Assembly: GCF_000006445.2 (NCBI RefSeq)
Contig: NC_006048.2
Span: forward strand, 372,001 to 436,000
DNA: 64,000 bases
From: Debaryomyces hansenii CBS767
Lineage: Eukaryota > Ascomycota > Pichiomycetes > Serinales > Debaryomycetaceae
Reading direction: 5' to 3'
Position numbers and translations under genes: made by a program. Shown in pieces: positions 7,292-17,073 of the stretch. The notes below the pieces were generated by a model, which was not told where the DNA came from, made no database searches, and saw only the letters and a list, made by a program, of their open reading frames with translations. Numbering within the stretch: the first letter of the stretch is position 1; each line of letters starts with the position of its first letter.

Positions 7292-10200
7292 ATGCTGCAG
7301 GTCACAAACATAGAAACCAAATCCGATATTTCTACACAGCCTGAAAATCGGGTTAAAGCTAAGGTGAAAAGTAGATCAAATGGTACAACTACAAATACGA
7401 AAACAATTAAAACACCAGGTACTAGAGTAGAGAGAGTGGCTCAAGCATGCGATAGGTGCCGTGCAAAGAAAACCAAATGTGATGGTAAAGTACCAACTTG
7501 TTCCAGTTGTGCAGCAGTCGGGTTTAAGTGTATCGTTTCTGATAAGTTATCAAGACGGGCATTTCCTAAGGGATACACCGAGACATTAGAGGAAAGAATT
7601 AGACAGCTTGAAATAGAGAACAAAAAGTTGGTAGGGATCCTCGATTTACGGGACGAACAGCTTGATATGCTAAATACGAGAATGAATGGTCAAGATGCCA
7701 GTTTCGACGATATACGATCGAGTGGTTCTGTAAAGGACAACGAGATGCAACCAGTAACATCTTCGAATTTGTCTCTTTTGGATAAGCAGCATACTGAAAG
7801 GCTTCACGAGCATGATGATGGGTGTCCTTGTGGTTGTTCGAACTTCCCTCATTCGATGCACGAGAGGCCAGTTTCTATTGCAGGATCGGTATATGATACG
7901 GCTACTGGTCAGGCATCTGTTCCAGGATCCATAAACTTAAGTGATAATGACGATAACGAGAGTCTACTCAGTGACAATGATTTACTGCTGATTTATTCTC
8001 TGAATAATAGGGCCTTACTAAATGCCAATATATCAAACTTAACCAAGACCGGCCATGTTATTGGGGGTGAAACTACCCCAGCACCAGGTGCTTTTGCTGC
8101 TGCAACGGCTATTGCACAAATGCAAAAAAATCGACCTTTATCACAGCAACAGCAATTGGAGCATAAAGAACAAAACAAAAAACAAATGCTTACATCGTTA
8201 GTTGCAATGTCAATTCCAAGAAGTACTGAGGAAACCTTATTTATTCCAACCCTCTTATCTAAAATTTGCCAGGTCCACGGTTACAATTCAAAACCAGCAA
8301 TACTAACTGCAAATGCAATAGCCTCATTAAAAGAAAATACTAATGAGACCATGAAAAATGATTCATCGTCTAATAAAAGTAGAGACGATGAAATGCTACT
8401 CAAAATAATAATGAATAGGTCAAACTTACAGAAATTACCAGAAGCAGAAGCCATTTACTTCATTAGAAACTTAATTAGTTTGCCGAATTCTAGAATAGAC
8501 TTGGATCATTTGATAACGGTTTATTTCCAAGACTGGGGAAATGCTTTCCCAATAATAGACAAAAACTCGTTTTTAAAGAAATATGTGAAATTTACTGAAC
8601 TATTAGAACTGGGCCTGACAGACTCCTTTTCTAACGAGGAGTCTTCTGAATCAATTGAAAAATTTGGTGTACTTATGATATTGATATTAAGTTTAAGTTT
8701 ATTGTCTAATAAGCATAGCCATATGTCATCGAAAGGTAATATAGACCTGAATGAAATCGCTAAGAAGTATGTGTCTTATTTGAACCATTATGACTATCTT
8801 ATTCACCAGTTCATAAATTCAAATTGTATAATGACAAAGCACTGTTCAATCCAGTCTCTTCAAATCCTAACCCTATCATTACAGTACTGTCTTGTTATTG
8901 GTGATATCACTACTTGCTATGAATTAAGATGCAGAGTCATCACAATGGCACAACAGTTGAGATTACATAGATGTCCTGCAGCTGTCTTGGGGGTAACAGG
9001 TAATAATGGTGGAAGTGTTAATTTGCAGAACTTCATGCAAGGTGAAAGGCGTATTTTGTTTTGGTGTATTTATTGTCTAGACATTTACTCATCGTTGAAC
9101 TTAGGTGTTCCAAGATTATTGAAGGATTTTGAAATTGAATGTGCATTACCTTTTTCTGGGAAAAATGATGATGATAACGACGATAATGAAAATATTTTGA
9201 TTGTAAATAATACCAAGTTATCTATTGTTGGTAAGGTTTCTAAACTTGCTTTAAGTGTCATGTTGTATTGCAAAGTTTTAGGACGTATTTTGGATTCTAT
9301 TTTTGCAAGATTTGAAAATACCGATGGGCAGAATAAAGCTATGGATCAAGAGCGTATGCTTGATTGTTGGAGAAGGGAGTTGCCTACTGACTTGAAATTT
9401 GATATTGACGTTAATGGGTTCTCTTTAGCAGATAATGACTCTTCCAACGATGCAGAAAACAGTAATTGGAAGAACTATAGTAAGCAACAATTGACCTTGA
9501 TTTTCCTTTATTATCATGCAAAATTCTTGATTTATTTACCCATTATATCTAAGTATGGCAATCACTATAATGTGGGATTGCTGCAGAAAGAACAATTAAC
9601 GAAAGAGAAAGGGAATATCGCAGCAATTGTTTCAAGTGTGAGTATGATTCAACAATCATCCACGAGGATTCTCGAAGTGTTGAAGAGTTTATCCAAATAT
9701 TCATCCTCTTACGTTTTACCTATCCCCATTAATATTTCGAGGCAACAAGCAAGGTTTGCACTTTTAGTAGCAAAAGGAAGTCTTGAGTATATAAAGGGAG
9801 GACCATTGTATCAAAACCTGAAAACCTTGTTATTGGATACGGTTGCATATTTAACAGCGGAAACCAACCACGAAATACCTGGCGGGTTGACGAAAAATTC
9901 TGTCAAGCTTTTGGAGCTTGCAATATTAAGTATTTTTGGCTTGAGCTGTAATAAGACTCCGCAAAACATGAAAAAGAAACCAAATCCGTCAGGTGTTCCT
10001 ATAACTAAAATGGCAGTTGCAAGGGAACCTGTATCACAACTTGATTCTTATAATAATAATTTCATTATACGACCAAATAATATTTCTTCAAAGACTCCTT
10101 CGCCAACTGTGTTTGATAAGAATAGTGTCCCTCAAGACAATAGCATTAACGTTGAAAAAAATGAAGATGGTATTTCACTTCAACAACAGGATTATGGGGG

Positions 10201-10510
10201 CTATCTCAGTTCCTTAGGCCCAGAAGGATCACAAAACAATAGCAACAATCTATTTAATGATGATGGCCTCGAAAACATTGAAAGTATATTGAAATTTGAT
10301 CCTTTCAAGGTTACTTTGAATAGTCAATTGATGATGAATGAATTTGCAGCCGATGGATCCCTAGGTTTAGTACCGTTCTTAGATATGAGCAATCCCCCTA
10401 GTGGAGATGAAGCTTCACAGATGTATGATGGCTCATCACAGGTGAAGATTGAAGATCTGGACCAGAGAGTTTCAGATGGTCAATATTCGAGTTTCTTTGA
10501 ATGGTCGTAG
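7292..10510 (+). CDS. CAT8: CAT8, zinc-cluster activator of gluconeogenic genes
   Basis: A 1072-residue Zn(II)2Cys6 transcription factor. The six cluster cysteines are Cys53, 56, 63, 70, 73 and 80. They are followed by the Cat8-typical linker [15 protein letters not shown] leading into a short coiled coil. A conserved CPCGC...[10 protein letters not shown] block follows at about residues 174-200. The middle region (about 390-830) is the fungal-specific regulatory domain. The acidic, Asn/Gln-rich C-terminus is a plausible activation region. In yeast, Cat8 is activated by Snf1 and switches on carbon-source-response genes on non-fermentable carbon. The start must be 7292, because no later in-frame ATG precedes the zinc cluster. 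Two uORFs sit right before it. Identification rests on the zinc cluster plus the diagnostic linker. Confidence 0.92.
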   Translation: MLQVTNIETKSDISTQPENRVKAKVKSRSNGTTTNTKTIKTPGTRVERVAQACDRCRAKKTKCDGKVPTCSSCAAVGFKCIVSDKLSRRAFPKGYTETLEERIRQLEIENKKLVGILDLRDEQLDMLNTRMNGQDASFDDIRSSGSVKDNEMQPVTSSNLSLLDKQHTERLHEHDDGCPCGCSNFPHSMHERPVSIAGSVYDTATGQASVPGSINLSDNDDNESLLSDNDLLLIYSLNNRALLNANISNLTKTGHVIGGETTPAPGAFAAATAIAQMQKNRPLSQQQQLEHKEQNKKQMLTSLVAMSIPRSTEETLFIPTLLSKICQVHGYNSKPAILTANAIASLKENTNETMKNDSSSNKSRDDEMLLKIIMNRSNLQKLPEAEAIYFIRNLISLPNSRIDLDHLITVYFQDWGNAFPIIDKNSFLKKYVKFTELLELGLTDSFSNEESSESIEKFGVLMILILSLSLLSNKHSHMSSKGNIDLNEIAKKYVSYLNHYDYLIHQFINSNCIMTKHCSIQSLQILTLSLQYCLVIGDITTCYELRCRVITMAQQLRLHRCPAAVLGVTGNNGGSVNLQNFMQGERRILFWCIYCLDIYSSLNLGVPRLLKDFEIECALPFSGKNDDDNDDNENILIVNNTKLSIVGKVSKLALSVMLYCKVLGRILDSIFARFENTDGQNKAMDQERMLDCWRRELPTDLKFDIDVNGFSLADNDSSNDAENSNWKNYSKQQLTLIFLYYHAKFLIYLPIISKYGNHYNVGLLQKEQLTKEKGNIAAIVSSVSMIQQSSTRILEVLKSLSKYSSSYVLPIPINISRQQARFALLVAKGSLEYIKGGPLYQNLKTLLLDTVAYLTAETNHEIPGGLTKNSVKLLELAILSIFGLSCNKTPQNMKKKPNPSGVPITKMAVAREPVSQLDSYNNNFIIRPNNISSKTPSPTVFDKNSVPQDNSINVEKNEDGISLQQQDYGGYLSSLGPEGSQNNSNNLFNDDGLENIESILKFDPFKVTLNSQLMMNEFAADGSLGLVPFLDMSNPPSGDEASQMYDGSSQVKIEDLDQRVSDGQYSSFFEWS

Positions 10511-10704
10511 TTAGATATTTAGAAATCTATAATATAAAATTCGACTCCGACCGGGTCCGAACTTCATGCGAAACCCCAATTTTCAGATCGTTAAAGGGTG
10601 GAGAAGCATTGACATGGAATATATAAATATGTGAATAATTCCCCCAAATTATCTAGTCTGAAGTTATAATTAACTGCAAATAACAAGAATACATTCAACT
10701 TAGT

Positions 10705-11661
10705 ATGGCCACATTTTCGAAGGTAAATTTTAAAACAATTAATTATAATTCGTTTCGTCCTCATTATCCTAGTAGTTTCTATCAGATATTGAGTAAGTAC
10801 GCTACTGAAGGTAAAGAGTCCAGACTTCCATTGAATAAATCTTTAGACTTAGGTTGTGGGACGGGAGTAGCTACGTATTCGTTGCTCAATTTCGTCGATG
10901 ATGTTACGGGTATCGATGTTTCTCCACCGATGATTGAAACAGCCAAATCTTTAATTCCCGAAAGATGTGAGCAGATGAATGTGAAAGACAGATCAAGGAT
11001 TAAGTTCAAGACTGGTTCGGCAGAGTCATTTGTTAGTCTGGGATCCAGGGAGGTCGAAGACAATAGCATTGACCTAATTGTTGCTGCTCAGTGTATCCAT
11101 TGGTTTCAGGATTACAACATTTTTTATAAAAGTTGTGCTTCATTGCTAAAACAGGGTGGGACTTTGGCTTACTGGTACTACGTGGATCCGATAGTCATTG
11201 ATTTTCAAGGGCCTGCAAAAGGAGAAAAAATGGAAATCTTAAAAAAGGCATTTCAAATCTACAGCAAATATGTTTATGACGATCCAAAATTTATAGGACC
11301 ACATTGGGAACAGCCAGGAAGAAACATTATTAAGAACCTCTGTGTTGAAGTAAATGAAGCTATTCCTAAGGATTTATATTCTGACATCAAAATTCAAACA
11401 TATGTTCCTGACTTTGATGGAAATGTAAAGCCGACTGATGATGACCTTAAGTTGGAAAAACTGAATATGCTGATTAATGATTTCATAAAATATCTCAATA
11501 CTTACAGTGGTTTCCATAACTATAAAGATGCCACTGGTGACAAGGAAAATTTAATCGAATTATTTCTTAGCGAATGTGAAACAGAGCTCGGTTGGGACAG
11601 AGAAAAAACCAGAATTGACATCGTATGGAGAACAGGCTACACATTCATGAAGAAGAAATAG
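10705..11661 (+). CDS. Class I SAM methyltransferase of the CRG1/TMT1 family
   Basis: A 318-residue soluble methyltransferase. The N-terminal TFSKVNFKTINYNSFRPHYP resembles the opening of yeast Crg1, Tmt1 and YHR209W. Motif I is LDLGCGTGVATY (about 48-59), followed by TGIDVSPPMIETAK, an SAM-binding acidic loop. The post-motif AAQCIHWF is also typical. Family members methylate small acids such as trans-aconitate, or lipids in the cantharidin response; the substrate here cannot be read from sequence. It lies between CAT8 and GPI12, all on the plus strand with short spacers, and there is no functional link to either. Confidence 0.82.
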   Translation: MATFSKVNFKTINYNSFRPHYPSSFYQILSKYATEGKESRLPLNKSLDLGCGTGVATYSLLNFVDDVTGIDVSPPMIETAKSLIPERCEQMNVKDRSRIKFKTGSAESFVSLGSREVEDNSIDLIVAAQCIHWFQDYNIFYKSCASLLKQGGTLAYWYYVDPIVIDFQGPAKGEKMEILKKAFQIYSKYVYDDPKFIGPHWEQPGRNIIKNLCVEVNEAIPKDLYSDIKIQTYVPDFDGNVKPTDDDLKLEKLNMLINDFIKYLNTYSGFHNYKDATGDKENLIELFLSECETELGWDREKTRIDIVWRTGYTFMKKK

Positions 11662-11807
11662 CAGTCTGTCGAATAGTAAATGTTATATAAAATTGTAGCT
11701 ACATCTAATGCACGCAATAATTACCTGTATGGAACTTCTCGAAAAAGTAGGCTATTGTTTTTGTTCCGATTCAATCTTTCTTCCATCAAATTAATTGAAC
11801 ATTAGTC

Positions 11808-12728
11808 ATGTTGGTTAGAATATGGAGGTTTGTATTGAGAGTGATTGGCTTATCCTTTTTACTTTGGCTAATTTTATCCACTACTATACCTCAAATTATA
11901 GCTAAATATAGTCATTCCAATGAGTCTGAGAATCTAGCTTGTCCTTATAATTCGATAACATCACCTTCACCTTTACCAATACATAATGCTAATGTATACT
12001 TTATAATTGGACATCCTGATGATGAGGTGATGTTTTTTTCGCCAACGTTAATCGAGTTAAACAAAAAGGAGTATAATAATAGAGTAAAGTTAATATGCTT
12101 TTCCAATGGTGATGCAGTTCATGAATCTATGGGCCGTGTGCGAACAGAGGAATTGTATAAGTCAGGAGGCATATTGGGTCTTAAAGAGAACGATATAAAG
12201 GTAATTGATAGCTTTAAAGATGGTATGGACGAAAAATGGGATGTAGATGACATTCAGAGGACATTAGAAGAAACGGTTGGCAAGAAATCTAAGGAAACAT
12301 TGGTATTAATTACATTTGATGAAGATGGTGTATCGAAACATCCAAACCACATTTCTCTTTATTATGGCACTAAAAAGTTTTTTCAAACGTATTACAATAA
12401 TCCTGAACGCAATGGTAAATTATATGTTTTAAAAAGTTTAAATTTTTTGGAGAAGTATTCATTTAACATATTGACAAACGTGGAATTATTCGTGGATCAC
12501 TTATCTAAATTGTTAATAAGTAATATTTTGAAGATTAAGGTGAATGTCAGTTTTTTTAACAATAAAACTAATAATCAGTCTATTAAGATATACTCTGATT
12601 TGAACATGCTTAGTGTTAGTTATGCAGCTATGTCATATGGCCATTATTCTCAAATGGTCTGGTTTAGATATGGATGGTTAATATTGAGTAGGTACTTAAC
12701 TTTTAATCATTTAATCGAGATTAATTAA
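11808..12728 (+). CDS. GPI12: GPI12, GlcNAc-phosphatidylinositol de-N-acetylase
   Basis: A 306-residue PIG-L family enzyme for the second step of GPI-anchor synthesis. It deacetylates GlcNAc-PI on the cytoplasmic face of the ER. An N-terminal membrane segment covers about residues 8-30 (VLRVIGLSFLLWLIL). The zinc-binding motif HPDDE starts at His69, and the second motif HPNH is residues 178-181, preceded by TFDEDG. Length is close to the yeast protein. It is convergent with ARP6: the stop codons are only about 40 bases apart, so the transcripts probably overlap at their 3' ends. Confidence 0.95.
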   Translation: MLVRIWRFVLRVIGLSFLLWLILSTTIPQIIAKYSHSNESENLACPYNSITSPSPLPIHNANVYFIIGHPDDEVMFFSPTLIELNKKEYNNRVKLICFSNGDAVHESMGRVRTEELYKSGGILGLKENDIKVIDSFKDGMDEKWDVDDIQRTLEETVGKKSKETLVLITFDEDGVSKHPNHISLYYGTKKFFQTYYNNPERNGKLYVLKSLNFLEKYSFNILTNVELFVDHLSKLLISNILKIKVNVSFFNNKTNNQSIKIYSDLNMLSVSYAAMSYGHYSQMVWFRYGWLILSRYLTFNHLIEIN

Positions 12729-12768
12729 TTAAACATTTATATATACAATATACAACTATATAAAATAG

Positions 12769-13998
12769 CTATAAATTTTTAAAACCGAATTGTTTTTGAC
12801 ACCAGTTAGACCCATGCTCAAAATAATCCTTTTTAGATATGCTTATATTGTTAATAATTTCATCATTGGTCAATTGAGCACCTCCAAACCAACTTGCCTC
12901 ATCTGGATTATGTTCTGTCTCTTTCACTTGCACATGCCAGTCTATCGGTAATTCTTTAACTAATTCATGTCTTAAACGGTCTGTGAATCCAGGCAAGTTA
13001 GTATTACCCCCTACAGTTATTATATTTCCCAGTAACAACGGCTGAGTCACTTTAGGACAGCTCATAATACACTCAACCACCAAATCGGTTATATTCTTGA
13101 ACGATGCATTTTGAATGGTAGACGTACTCGACGTGGTATTGTCGAATATTATTTCGGGATGATAGAATGATTCTGGTATAGTGAATCTCTCGTCTATAAG
13201 CGCAAGGGATTGAACATCACCGGTGGTGTCGATAGGAGTATCTTTAGTTTTTACAAAACCAGTAGTAGTCGTTTTGAAATCCGGTAAAATGAATTCACAT
13301 CTATACTTCTTTCTATTTGCTAAAGATTTCTCAAAATCGGTCGCCATAAAACAAGTTTTCTCTTTAATAGTATTAATAAGGACAGGTTCGTCAGCTATAT
13401 CGTAATGACGAAATGATATTATTTCTCGAAGCAATCCATTGAGTGCAGCTCCTCCTATGGGTAATTTTTTCACTCCTTTCCAGTATACATTTTGATATAT
13501 TATCGGCACAATCCACGTACCACTGTACCCAGAATCCACCACTAGAGTAAAATCATTATTCTTACTTTCAGACGAACCCAAGTTCAGCCACGGAACCAAA
13601 GACGCCGGAGCGCACCTATAGTACTCATTGAAACCATATTCTTCGAATACAATTTGGTCGGTATTCATCGATAACTGAGGTAACTGAAATGGAGTTTCTG
13701 TTAACGTCAAATGTGTGATGGATGCATCCAATTCTTGATTCGGCGATGCCTTATTAAACGTATAATCCCAAACGGCTTTCTCTGTCTCCCACGATATTAA
13801 ATGGCCATGGTCGTAGGGCCTTTTAAAGATCATTCCAGAATAATTGTTCGTCTGGACCAAATATTCGTTTCCCACATAAATAAGGCCATCTCTCGCCTTG
13901 CTTAACGCATTTTGATGTTTTATCGGCGCATCCTGATTACTGAATCCAGCTTTGATATTATAACTGCCATTATCAATCACAAAGTATTGTTGTGACAT
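12769..13998 (-). CDS. ARP6: ARP6, actin-related protein of the SWR1 complex
   Basis: A 409-residue actin-fold protein. The N-terminal phosphate-1 loop reads VIDNGSYNIKAGFS. Arp6-typical features follow: an NALSKARD stretch, the LTETPFQLPQLSMNTDQIVFEEYGF block at about 105-128, and a VDSGYSGTWIVPI phosphate-2 loop. The C-terminal IITVGGNTNLPGF matches the actin adenosine region. Arp6 is a core subunit of SWR1, which loads histone H2A.Z into nucleosomes. The start ATG at 13996-13998 is the natural one. It is divergent from LDB19 across 482 bases. Confidence 0.93.
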   Translation of the reverse strand: MSQQYFVIDNGSYNIKAGFSNQDAPIKHQNALSKARDGLIYVGNEYLVQTNNYSGMIFKRPYDHGHLISWETEKAVWDYTFNKASPNQELDASITHLTLTETPFQLPQLSMNTDQIVFEEYGFNEYYRCAPASLVPWLNLGSSESKNNDFTLVVDSGYSGTWIVPIIYQNVYWKGVKKLPIGGAALNGLLREIISFRHYDIADEPVLINTIKEKTCFMATDFEKSLANRKKYRCEFILPDFKTTTTGFVKTKDTPIDTTGDVQSLALIDERFTIPESFYHPEIIFDNTTSSTSTIQNASFKNITDLVVECIMSCPKVTQPLLLGNIITVGGNTNLPGFTDRLRHELVKELPIDWHVQVKETEHNPDEASWFGGAQLTNDEIINNISISKKDYFEHGSNWCQKQFGFKNL

Positions 13999-14480
13999 GT
14001 TATTTACGAAATAAGAGTTTCTATATCTTCATTGCGTATCGACTGTGCTTATAAGATTCTAAATCCGGAATGTCTCATTTCCGAACGTCTGACCGGTAAT
14101 AACAAAATATTGATAACAGATCCATCGATAATTACATTAACCCTATCTTTTGAATTAAAGAATATCATAACGACATATTAGACGACATAGAAACGTCTTC
14201 TTTTATAGATTGAAACGGATAAATTGTTTACTAGAAGTAGGAAAGTCATAATCAACGATTTTGCACCACAAAATTTATTTACGAACTGTCAAAATATCTC
14301 AGAGGGAAGACTTTTGACATTTGTATTCACAAGACATAACTAATAGAAGTATCATTAAAATTGTTATATAGATATTGATTGCTACAATTAATATCATTGG
14401 GTATTATTTGCTTTTAGCTAGGTATAAAGAGGCGATTTGTATAATTGAGAAGTGGCTAATATCATAGAGTGTTTATTCAA
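13999..14480. promoter_or_regulatory. Divergent ARP6/LDB19 promoter region
   Basis: A 482-base divergent spacer. A CGG-N12-CCG arrangement lies at 14066-14083, resembling the paired-triplet sites of zinc-cluster factors. No ORF, RNA gene or other repeat is seen. Confidence 0.4.
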
Positions 14481-16625
14481 ATGGCAATCCTTTCTCGTGT
14501 TTTGCACCATAATACTGAAAAACTAAACGAAAAGCCATCATTAAAACATACGCTCAGTCTGAATGGATCGTTGTCTTCCAAGGGCAGCGGCCTGCATCAT
14601 ACGTTGACGTTATCGATTGCATTAGAATCACCACCAGTGATATTGTACGGCCAACCGCAAGATTCTAGTGGTTCGATTATTTCGGGATTGCTTAATATAG
14701 ATATAAAAGATACAAGGAGCCAGAAAAGTCTAGAATTGGCACTGGTGTCGTCGCATTCGTCAATAACGTCAGCACATTCTCATAGCGATGAGGTGGAATT
14801 AGAGAGCATTACGCTATCGTTAATCCAGACTGTAAAATATACTAAACCATTTTTAATTCCTTCGGCTTCGGTGGTAAGTTGCAAAGATTGCTGTACAAAG
14901 AAGAATGTGATTGCAAAATGGGACGTACTTATTTCAAGATCTTCATTTTCTGTTGGAACCCATGCTTACCCATTTTCGCATTTATTGCCAGGATCTTTAC
15001 CAGCATCTTCAAAATTGGGATCTACTTATGCCAGTTCGTTTATTAAATATAGCTTAATTGCTACTGCTAAGAGGCCTAACGTTCCGAAAGAAGTTAAAGT
15101 TGTTTTACCTTTAAATATAGCGAGGCTGATTCTTAGGGGTCCAGAGCGCAATTCTTTGAGAGTCTTTCCACCTACAGAGGCAACTGCAAGTGTGATTCTA
15201 CCTAATGTGATTTATCCTAAATCAAATTTTTCATTACAGTTGAGGTTGGATAATATTGTAAATATAAATAATGATAGACGTTGGAGAATGCGTAAATTGG
15301 CTTGGAGAATTGAAGAACACACCAAGGTAAAGGCGACAACATGCAAAAAGCATGCTGTTAAATTGAAACAAATTCAAGAATCACAACGTAAAACAGAGAC
15401 AACCAAGGAACTCAGATCGAGAACTACTCCAGGTGGCACTCATAACTCAAACCCGGGACAAGGGCTTAACAAAACGCCTAACCTTCACCATAGTACCATT
15501 CAAACAAACATGTTTCTCTCCACTTGCCCGAGTACTCAAACCAATAATTCTTTGCATGCTTCGAATAATCATATAGAAGGAATCAACGGAGCCCCGTTAG
15601 TCACAGAAAATGATGCACTAGAGGACCAAGAGAACAATATTACGAATTCATCTCATACAGCTGAAAATTTAATCGAAGAATTTTTATCACCAACCCCCCG
15701 AAGATCGAACAACGATAGCAATGAAGCGTCATTTTCACCACCAGATATCACACCTGAATATAACCAGAATGTTATTCAGGATGATTATCGCAATAACCGT
15801 CCAGAATCTCTGAAAGACACAGAGAGTTTGTATTTAGACGAAATTCGAACGGCTACTTATGGTGAAATTAAATCTGGATGGAAGTCAGATTTCAGTGGCC
15901 GTGGAAATATCGAATTAGTAACAGATATTGATGCTTTTGATTTTTCAACAGGGTTGAATAGACATATGATGAAAAGATCCAGTGATGATCCCAAAATTGA
16001 CGAGGTACAAGAGGGCTTAAGGAATGGAGCAAATATATCTTGTGATATAGATGATCCGACATTGGGAATATATGTAAATCATACCTTAATTGTTGAGGTA
16101 ATAGTGGCCGAAGAAGTAGTTCCACGTTCATCAGAGAAGAAATCGAATAGCTTGAAGAATGTTCCCTCCTCTTTAAGTCCAGTATCGTCCAATTCCCCCG
16201 CTAGTAAACAGAAATCGAATTCCACACTGAACAAACAAAAGCAATCTAATACACTGGGACAAACTCAACCTGGAGTAACTACAGGTGCTGCAAGAGTTTT
16301 AAGGATGCAATTTAAAGTAACTTTGACAGAGCGGTCAGGTTTGGGTATTGCATGGGATGACGAGGTACCTCCTACTTACGAAGATATCAGGGCATTTAGT
16401 CCACCTACATATGCCGAGACATCGGCATCTGCAACCCCAGTGTCCACTCCAGGATCTACTATTGCAACTCCCCAATTGTCGGCTAATAGACCCGTCTCTG
16501 TCGAAGCATTTGGTGGAACACCTAGCCAATCATATTTCAATTTAGGTACGAGATCAACTTCAAATAGCTTGACTATAGATGGAGTTGTCGATCTTGATGA
16601 AAGAATACAAGATTTTACGCTTTGA
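14481..16625 (+). CDS. LDB19: LDB19/ART1, arrestin-related Rsp5 adaptor
   Basis: A 714-residue alpha-arrestin. Several blocks match yeast Ldb19/Art1: SIALESPPVILYGQPQDSSG, SVGTHAYPFSHLLPGS, NSLRVFPPTEATASVILPN, RRWRMRKLAWRIEEHTKVKA, IKSGWKSDFSGRGNIELVT and GAARVLRMQFKVTLTERSGL. Two PPxY motifs follow at about residues 630-633 and 641-644 and should bind the WW domains of the ubiquitin ligase Rsp5. Art1 recruits Rsp5 to amino-acid permeases at the plasma membrane for ubiquitin-driven endocytosis. A low-complexity Ser/Asn insert at about 310-450 interrupts the arrestin fold, as in the yeast protein. The start is taken at the ATG 14481, because the frame opens only with a GTG upstream. A CTG codon at 15126 falls where I recall Ser in S. 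cerevisiae. Confidence 0.94.
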   Translation: MAILSRVLHHNTEKLNEKPSLKHTLSLNGSLSSKGSGLHHTLTLSIALESPPVILYGQPQDSSGSIISGLLNIDIKDTRSQKSLELALVSSHSSITSAHSHSDEVELESITLSLIQTVKYTKPFLIPSASVVSCKDCCTKKNVIAKWDVLISRSSFSVGTHAYPFSHLLPGSLPASSKLGSTYASSFIKYSLIATAKRPNVPKEVKVVLPLNIARLILRGPERNSLRVFPPTEATASVILPNVIYPKSNFSLQLRLDNIVNINNDRRWRMRKLAWRIEEHTKVKATTCKKHAVKLKQIQESQRKTETTKELRSRTTPGGTHNSNPGQGLNKTPNLHHSTIQTNMFLSTCPSTQTNNSLHASNNHIEGINGAPLVTENDALEDQENNITNSSHTAENLIEEFLSPTPRRSNNDSNEASFSPPDITPEYNQNVIQDDYRNNRPESLKDTESLYLDEIRTATYGEIKSGWKSDFSGRGNIELVTDIDAFDFSTGLNRHMMKRSSDDPKIDEVQEGLRNGANISCDIDDPTLGIYVNHTLIVEVIVAEEVVPRSSEKKSNSLKNVPSSLSPVSSNSPASKQKSNSTLNKQKQSNTLGQTQPGVTTGAARVLRMQFKVTLTERSGLGIAWDDEVPPTYEDIRAFSPPTYAETSASATPVSTPGSTIATPQLSANRPVSVEAFGGTPSQSYFNLGTRSTSNSLTIDGVVDLDERIQDFTL

Positions 16626-16627
16626 AT

Positions 16628-17073
16628 TAGAGGTATAATGAAATATATGTAAATTGATATATATGTCAACTAATATTTACTTAACTGTAGGCGTAAGAGC
16701 GGTTTTCTGGGACATATACTGATATGAGCTAAAAGCACAAATTTAAAACTACTCAGAATCTTCTTTTTTCATCTACTTGAGTCAAGTAGATGAAATGTCT
16801 CTTAAGAAACATTAATCCGTGCCAACTACTTCTCTAATCACGGCAAATGTTTGGAGATATTGTACATATCCCATAGCTAATGGAATCTATCTAATCGGAA
16901 GTCACATGACCGGGATACTGGTTTAATTTTCTGCTTCCACTTGGGAGTGGTAAAATGATGGGTTGTGATCATCTATTGAAAACTTATAAATACAAGTGAT
17001 TATACTTGGTCAAGTAGCAAATAACTCTTGAATAATTGGTGTTGTGGAATCAGTCGCAAAAGACCATTTTATT
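16628..17073. other. Intergenic: LDB19 3' flank and PAS-kinase promoter
   Basis: This spacer of about 446 bases contains the 29-bp palindrome listed separately and a GTCACATGAC element at 16901-16910. A TATA-like CTTATAAATA lies near 16981, about 85 bases before the kinase ATG. Confidence 0.5.
16767..16795. repeat. Perfect 29-bp palindrome centred on TGAGTCA
   Basis: Two 14-base arms (TTTCATCTACTTGA and its exact reverse complement) flank a single central G. The centre forms TGAGTCA, a perfect Gcn4/AP-1 half-site pair. It lies 142 bases after the LDB19 stop and 279 bases before the kinase start. It could be an extended bZIP site or fold as a hairpin at the LDB19 3' end. Confidence 0.9.

Noticed and set aside
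8041..8170. Frameshift or insertion in CAT8 (Ala/Gln-rich stretch)
   Set aside because: The frame is continuous on both sides; this is normal low-complexity linker sequence.
16767..16795. Bacterial-type terminator hairpin
   Set aside because: The palindrome could fold, but yeast RNA polymerase II does not use such terminators, and no T-run follows it.
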